This document shows positions 58,591 through 64,000 of a DNA stretch of 64,000 nt, piece by piece (position 1 is the stretch's first letter; each line of letters begins with the position of its first letter). Location of the stretch: the NCBI GenBank assembly GCA_032173965.1, contig CM063290.1, positions 124,001-188,000 on the forward strand. Reading direction: 5' to 3'. The position numbers were made by a program, and so were the translations under genes. This stretch comes from Sitta carolinensis. Lineage: Eukaryota; Chordata; Aves; Passeriformes; Sittidae. Under the pieces are notes generated by a model. That model did no database searches, was not told where the DNA came from, and saw nothing but the letters and a program-made list of their open reading frames with translations.

Positions 58591-61500
58591 CTGAGAAACT
58601 TAACAAATAATGCCATTCTAAAAATCTCTGTTCCTTGTGATACAATCATATCACATATCTGTATTTATAAGGTCTTAGTAATGACTGCTTTAATTTATAC
58701 TTCAGTTCTGAATTTGTATTTGAATGGTATGAGGAACATAATGGAGTTTGGATTAAAAAACCCCCAGTCCACATTGCAGCTGGGCTGCCCCACACAGACC
58801 CCACTCTCAGCACACTCAGCTCATCAGGCACACCAGGGACCCCTGGCAGCTCCTCCCAGCCTGGCGGGCTGCTCTTGAGAGGGCAAAAAGTTACTGAGCA
58901 AAAACAATTGGTCCTCAGTAAGCTTCAATCCACTAGGCAGGGTCTGGGACTACAGTGTAACATTTCTAAAGTTCTTCAAAAAAAAAAAATATTCAAAAGC
59001 TCAAATCTACCACCCTGTGGTAAAGGAGACTGGGTCTAACGTAAGAGGAGAAAAGAATTAATCATTACAGGAGACTCAGGGTGGCCTTGGATTCAGTTCT
59101 CTTGGGGAAAATCAAATTTATTTTGTAAAATGAAGTAAGTCTTTTAATAAACAGCCATTACACAATTATCCAGCCCAAATGAAAGCAAGTAAAAATACGG
59201 ATCTAAGTTCCAAACCTGAATTGTGCAACCAGTTTCATTGCAGTCCATGAAATTGCAACTATTTAGTTTACATCAAGTTAAACCTATGCAGTTTTCTTTT
59301 TCCTGTTAGATGAAAAATAAAAGATTTATTTTATTGCTTTAGTTTGCTTTTAAATTAATAATGATATCCTAGTGAATTAGGTTTTCTGACATTGTAGGAG
59401 ACTTTTCTGTTGATGACTTTGCTGGATATATTCTAGGAGAGGACTATTTTGTGGACAAGAGACTGCAAGTTGCAGAAGCCAAAATATGCAAGTGTCAATC
59501 ATTTTTGGCAAATGCATTGAACTAATTGCAACAACTTCTATTATTTAAGTGTCAGAAGTGTCTGGATGCAACTGTGGCTCTTTCTGCTGTGTTTACTGGC
59601 AGCCCAGACCCAAACTCAGATGAATTAGCCAGTGCCAGGTCTCATGCAACACAGTCTGATGAAAAACAAATGTCTACAAAGGTTTAAAAAAAAAAAAAAA
59701 ATGAACCCAGCCATACTACAGTTCTGACTTAGTCATGACACTGTAAAGAAAAAAAAGACTGGGCTCCCCTCCTTTTCTCACTCCACTTCAGCCAACAAAG
59801 AACTGCTTGTTTCATTTATTTCCCAGAAAGAAGCATTAGCCTTCTAACAAGGTCAGCAAAAAATGCTGCTTTTCAGTTCTGGTGCATTTTGTTCCAAAAA
59901 TCTGTAAAGTATTAAAGCAAAAAGTTGCACTACCCCAGTGCACAGAGACTCCTTTATTCAGATTTCTGAGCAGAAAATAGCTATATAGAGATTTCTCAAC
60001 AGTTTCGACTGTTAAGGTCTGTGATATTCACATTTAACTAATCTTTTCTGTCTTCGATGATTTAAGATGAAAAAAACAATACAAACAACGCAGGTGCAAC
60101 ATCAAAGCTATGATTTAGCAGGAAGTTATTTAAAAGATTAGAGATTTATTCTGAAAGCACTTTTTAACAATAAATCAGTAACAAAAAGTGATGATGGGGG
60201 CTGCTTGAGTGAAGAGACAGCTTTAATGCTAACGATTAATTACTGATGACTGTTAGATTTAAAATACTTAATAAATTATTTTTACTTTTGCTTCATGCAG
60301 TCTTCAGCTTTTGCATTTCATTCACTTTGAAACTATGGAAATGACTCTCCACTCATGCACTGGCACATGTTTGGATTACTGACCTTGAGGGGAAATGCTT
60401 ACACCAACAGGAACTTCTTTGTGTCAAAATTAAAAATTACTAGAATTTGAAAAAATGCCAAAGTCTCTCTTGAACACATCAACCTTTAACATTTCAGATC
60501 TATTAGATGCTCAGTTGCTGGTTTAAAGGTGTGTCCTTTGATTTAATTTACCTGATAGTGAATTCCTCAATTCCTGTTAGACTCTGGACCTATTAACCAC
60601 TGTCCTTAAACATAAATAAATTACTCCATTTGAAATCTGCCTAATAAATCACTTGTTAGCGGTTTTAATTGCAAACAACCAAAACCCCCTCATTCTTTTG
60701 AGATCTGCATGACAAAACTCTCATTCCCACAGAACATGCAAGTCCTCTATAATGCTTTCAGCTCTCCTGTAAGTAATCATCAAAAGCAGGTGCCAGGATT
60801 ATTCACACTGACCACGAATGAATTGTGTTTGCATCTTTCAGGATATCCAGTAATTAAAAGTGATCTGGAACAGGAAGCCTTTTCACCATGCAGGTGGTAT
60901 GAGGGGATGGACTACAGAGAGGGAAAAACATGTTCCTCTCTGTCACACATTTCTATCCACATTTCCAGCCAATGTAAACCAAGACTTGAAAAATCCTAGA
61001 CATTATGAACATTCTTCACGACATTAGAGAACACTAAAACACACATCATCTGGTTTTGAACACTCTGGGAGTTTCTGTGTTCTTATCTCCAGAGACTGGC
61101 CTTCACACAGTTACCAAAACTTCCTTTTATCATCCTTAAACAATAGTAGCTACACCTCTTTTATCATGGCAGGATATGGAAACTTTGGTTCATGTGTTTT
61201 TTGTTCCTAGATAGGATTCTGGCATTGTTTTATTGATTAGATTTCCTGGATGGTTAAAAAAAAATGAAAGCAGAGGCAAAATGCTCTAACTCCCAGTTTT
61301 CCAGACCCATTTGAAATACCATTAGCAATACAGCTGAAAGCTAAACTTCTTAGATTCATGGATGATTTTCTATTAAACAAGTGTCAAAGGCTCTTCACAA
61401 TAAAAACTCTAATCTGTAATACCCAATGTCCTTCATCTTAGAGAACCAGCGAATTAACAGTGAAAGCCATCCTGCTTGTATCACTTGGGTCATGTCTGCT

Positions 61501-61866
61501 TGTGGATCTTGACAGAATACCTTCTGAGGTAAGGTTCTCTTCTTCAGAAGGGAAAACCAAAAATTAAATAGTTCTTCACCTGGAGTTTGATACAAGAAGA
61601 AAATGTGGTTGAACTCTCAGGATCAATGCATACAGCGACCTTAAACAAATTAATGCCAGGCTTTCCACTGCTTTCTGCCTGAACTGGTTGATTTATAAAA
61701 TGGAGATAAATACTACCAGCTTCTGCCAGAGATGAGCCATGTTATTTTTCTTACAGTCAGTATTTACACATAATCTGATCAGGTGAAAGTGGAGATGTCA
61801 AGAGCAAACTAAAGTACACGTGGCATCCTTCTCCCTCTACCAGAAATTCTTCTCCATTTTTAAGAG

Positions 61867-61902
61867 TTTGTGTGTGTGTGTGGGTGTGGGGTGTGTGTGA
61901 TG
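61867..61902. repeat. (GT)n simple repeat
   Basis: Imperfect GT dinucleotides with GGG interruptions, about 36 bases, in the WWTR1 intron. Confidence 0.9.
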
Positions 61903-62060
61903 TGTTCTGAAACTCCTCCACTTAGTGCTGATGATACAGCATCCATTTCCTTTGTGGTGCAGTCTCCTTCCTGATGAACACAGGAGAGCTACACCAGGAC
62001 CTTCTCCTCTGTCACAAAGGATTTTTCTACACCTGAGTGCACAAAATCCCAAGCTCCTGC

Positions 62061-62147
62061 TCTGGTCCCACCACTGACCCTGCTTTCAGCAGGAGACTGG
62101 GTTAGAGCCCTTGCAAGGCCCCTTCCTACCTAAGGTATTCTGTGATG
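62061..62147 (+). mobile_element. CR1 LINE 3'-end fragment
   Basis: CTGCTTTCAGCAGGAGACTG, GTTAGAGCCCTTGCAAGG and CCCCTTCCTACCTAAGG, then ATTCTGTGATGG follow the order of the CR1 3' terminus with moderate divergence. Confidence 0.65.
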
Positions 62148-64000
62148 GACACAACCATAACTTGTGCAAGACTTCAGCCGTGTGAGGAAACTCATCCAGG
62201 GAAGAAGTCCTTACCTCAGAACAGGCACCTCCACCTTTGTGAGCTCACAACATTAATACTGATCTCCCAGCAACTGTCCCTCCATTTAGTACACCTGAAT
62301 GAGTCCACTAATAAGAGTCTTATCAAACCCCTTTGAGGATGTGACTAGCAGATAGCTGATAAACCAGTAGCACAGAGATAAAGTAACAGAATCTGCTCCA
62401 GATACAGATAGAGCACAGGAACACTGAAAATCTCAGGAATTATAACATTATTTATGGAGGTTTTTTCTGCAAATGTGCATATTAATGAATTTATTTTGAC
62501 AGAACCTAAGAGAATATATATTTGTAAGTTACTATGTCAGTGTGCAGAATTAAGAGTGATCCAAGTACATTTTTTGATGGCAGCATTATCTGAGTCAACA
62601 GGTATTATGTATCAACCATCATGGCAGAATAGCCCCAGTCACCATGGACCTTGAAAGACCATCCTGTCCAAACTTACATGGAAAATAATACATTGCAAGG
62701 AAGAAAACAGAGAGGGCAATATAAGATGGCTCAGCTCTAATAGTTAAAAGACCCACATGAATACAGCTTGTCCCTGTGCCCCACACCTTGTCACTCCCTC
62801 CCTGATAGCCAGGTCATAAGTAACTACAGCATTGAAAACTCTTTCTGCCCATCAATCCCATCTCTGTGCACAGTCTGATGAACGACACAAGTTCTCTTTT
62901 GTACAAGAAGGGGTAAAAGCAGGCTCACCTTTCTGCAGCTGCTGCTGCTGGACTGGCCATGTGGAGAGAGGAGAAGGGGACGGTGGTGGCTGGGCAGTGG
63001 GGAGCATCAGGGACACCCCACCTAGCTGGGCTTTGGTGGCTTGAGTTAGAACAAACACCACTTTTAACCACAGTTACACAAATTGAAACAAACTCGGAGG
63101 CCTTTCAGCACATGGCAACGCTCCAGACTCTCAAACCAGCAAACTGTGGGCACTGCTAGCACACGATTCTGTCACTCGCAGGGACACAGAGGAACTGTGC
63201 CTTGCAGCCTGCAACTGCTATTTGCTCCAAGGCCCAGATCCCACATTCAACTGAGCCACAGGGTGGACAACAAGTCTTCTCAGGTATTTTGCAGATAGCA
63301 TGCTCTCTTTGTAGGAGCTTTTTAAGGAACTCACACATAAATTCAAGCTAACTTATATGGAAAACAGAAATACTATTAGAAGGGTACATTATTTCATGGC
63401 AAAGTAAGTTGGAAATTGTTAAATTTGGAAAATATTTAAATGAAGACCAGATTGTGCTTACCCACTGGATGAAGAGTACAATCAGAAAAGAAATCTGTTT
63501 AAAACACTTTGAAGGGAGAAGGATGGAAATAGCAATGGTTTTGAGTGTTGCATAATGTAGAATAGAGAAAGACTACAAAACAAGCAGCATTTAATTTAAA
63601 AAAATCTTGCAAAAGAAACTCTTGTAAGGACCTAATTTTTCCTTTAATTCTTGCTACATGTAGCTCAAAATCATCCTCCACAATCTTTTTACAGCAGGGA
63701 ATGCCATGAAGGCAGAAGGGCAGGTGTTGCTCAGGCTCAGGCAGCAGTGTGACCCTTGGCTCAGCACACTGCAAACCTGCTCTCTCCTCCCTCTCAAGGA
63801 CAAGGTCCCTGTGGATTGCTCTCCTTGTCCAGGGACCCAGGCCAGACTACTAAAACAGGATTTAGAGTAATCCCTCCTTCCACAAATGGCCCTTGACTCT
63901 GCTGCAGTAATTGATTGGCAAGAGATAGTTAATACCTTATCAATCAGCTGGAAGAGATTCTGTTTTAGAATGGGCAGAAAATTAGGTTCTGTGCAGAAGC

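Larger units (their letters stand above)
56494..64000 (-). other. WWTR1: Start of a long WWTR1 intron, running off the window
   Basis: At least 7.5 kb. I looked on the minus strand for the WW-domain core and the TEAD-binding segment and did not see them. It holds CR1 ends at 57753 and 62061, an A16 run (59686-59701), a (GT)n stretch (61867-61902) and one exon-like open segment (58453-58590, listed separately). Confidence 0.7.

Noticed and set aside
62852..63061. Minus frame with a Pro-rich stretch and QQQQ, considered as a WWTR1 exon
   Set aside because: No paired splice sites of fitting phase around it and no similarity to TAZ.
56494..64000. Search for the WWTR1 WW-domain and TEAD-binding exons on minus
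   Set aside because: No segment encoding the WW core or the N-terminal TEAD-binding motif was seen; they are inferred to lie beyond the window.

Overview
The window is vertebrate nuclear DNA, most likely from a bird. Genes are split by introns, there are several CR1 LINE fragments (the usual avian/sauropsid LINE), and the gene order TM4SF18 - TM4SF1 - TM4SF4 - WWTR1 with strands -,-,+,- is the order I know from human 3q25. No bacterial, viral or CRISPR-like system is present, and I found no convincing new protein family. The assignments rest on translated exons, splice signals and exon phase that I read by eye; no database search was run.

Layout: 1-4.1 kb, intergenic. 4.1-7.8 kb, TM4SF18 (minus), five coding exons with a one-base deletion in exon 3. 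7.9-11.4 kb, intergenic. About 11.5-16.4 kb, TM4SF1 (minus), intact, with a tentative last exon. 16.5-37.2 kb, a 20 kb spacer between the divergent TM4SF1 and TM4SF4, holding one CR1 3' end and simple repeats. 37.3-43.75 kb, TM4SF4 (plus), five coding exons with a one-base insertion in exon 1. Its intron 2 holds a 1.27 kb (GGGACACACACA)n minisatellite and its intron 3 a deleted CR1 copy. 43.75-46.4 kb, intergenic between convergent 3' ends. 46.4 kb to the right edge, WWTR1/TAZ (minus): a roughly 3.3 kb 3' UTR, the last four coding exons (coiled coil, LATS site, phosphodegron, transactivation domain, PDZ ligand), and the start of a long intron. The WW-domain and TEAD-binding exons were not found and should lie beyond 64 kb.

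The three TM4SF genes encode L6-family four-pass membrane proteins and share the same five-exon phase pattern (0, 0, 2, 0), so they are tandem duplicates. WWTR1 is the unrelated Hippo-pathway coactivator next door.

Most worth checking: single-base frameshifts in two of the three TM4SF genes (assembly error or gene loss); the T-poor, G-tract minisatellite; a GC-rich Pro/Gln-rich WWTR1 exon inside a CpG-rich patch; a phase-compatible candidate WWTR1 cassette exon at 58.5 kb; and a GC-AG intron in WWTR1.
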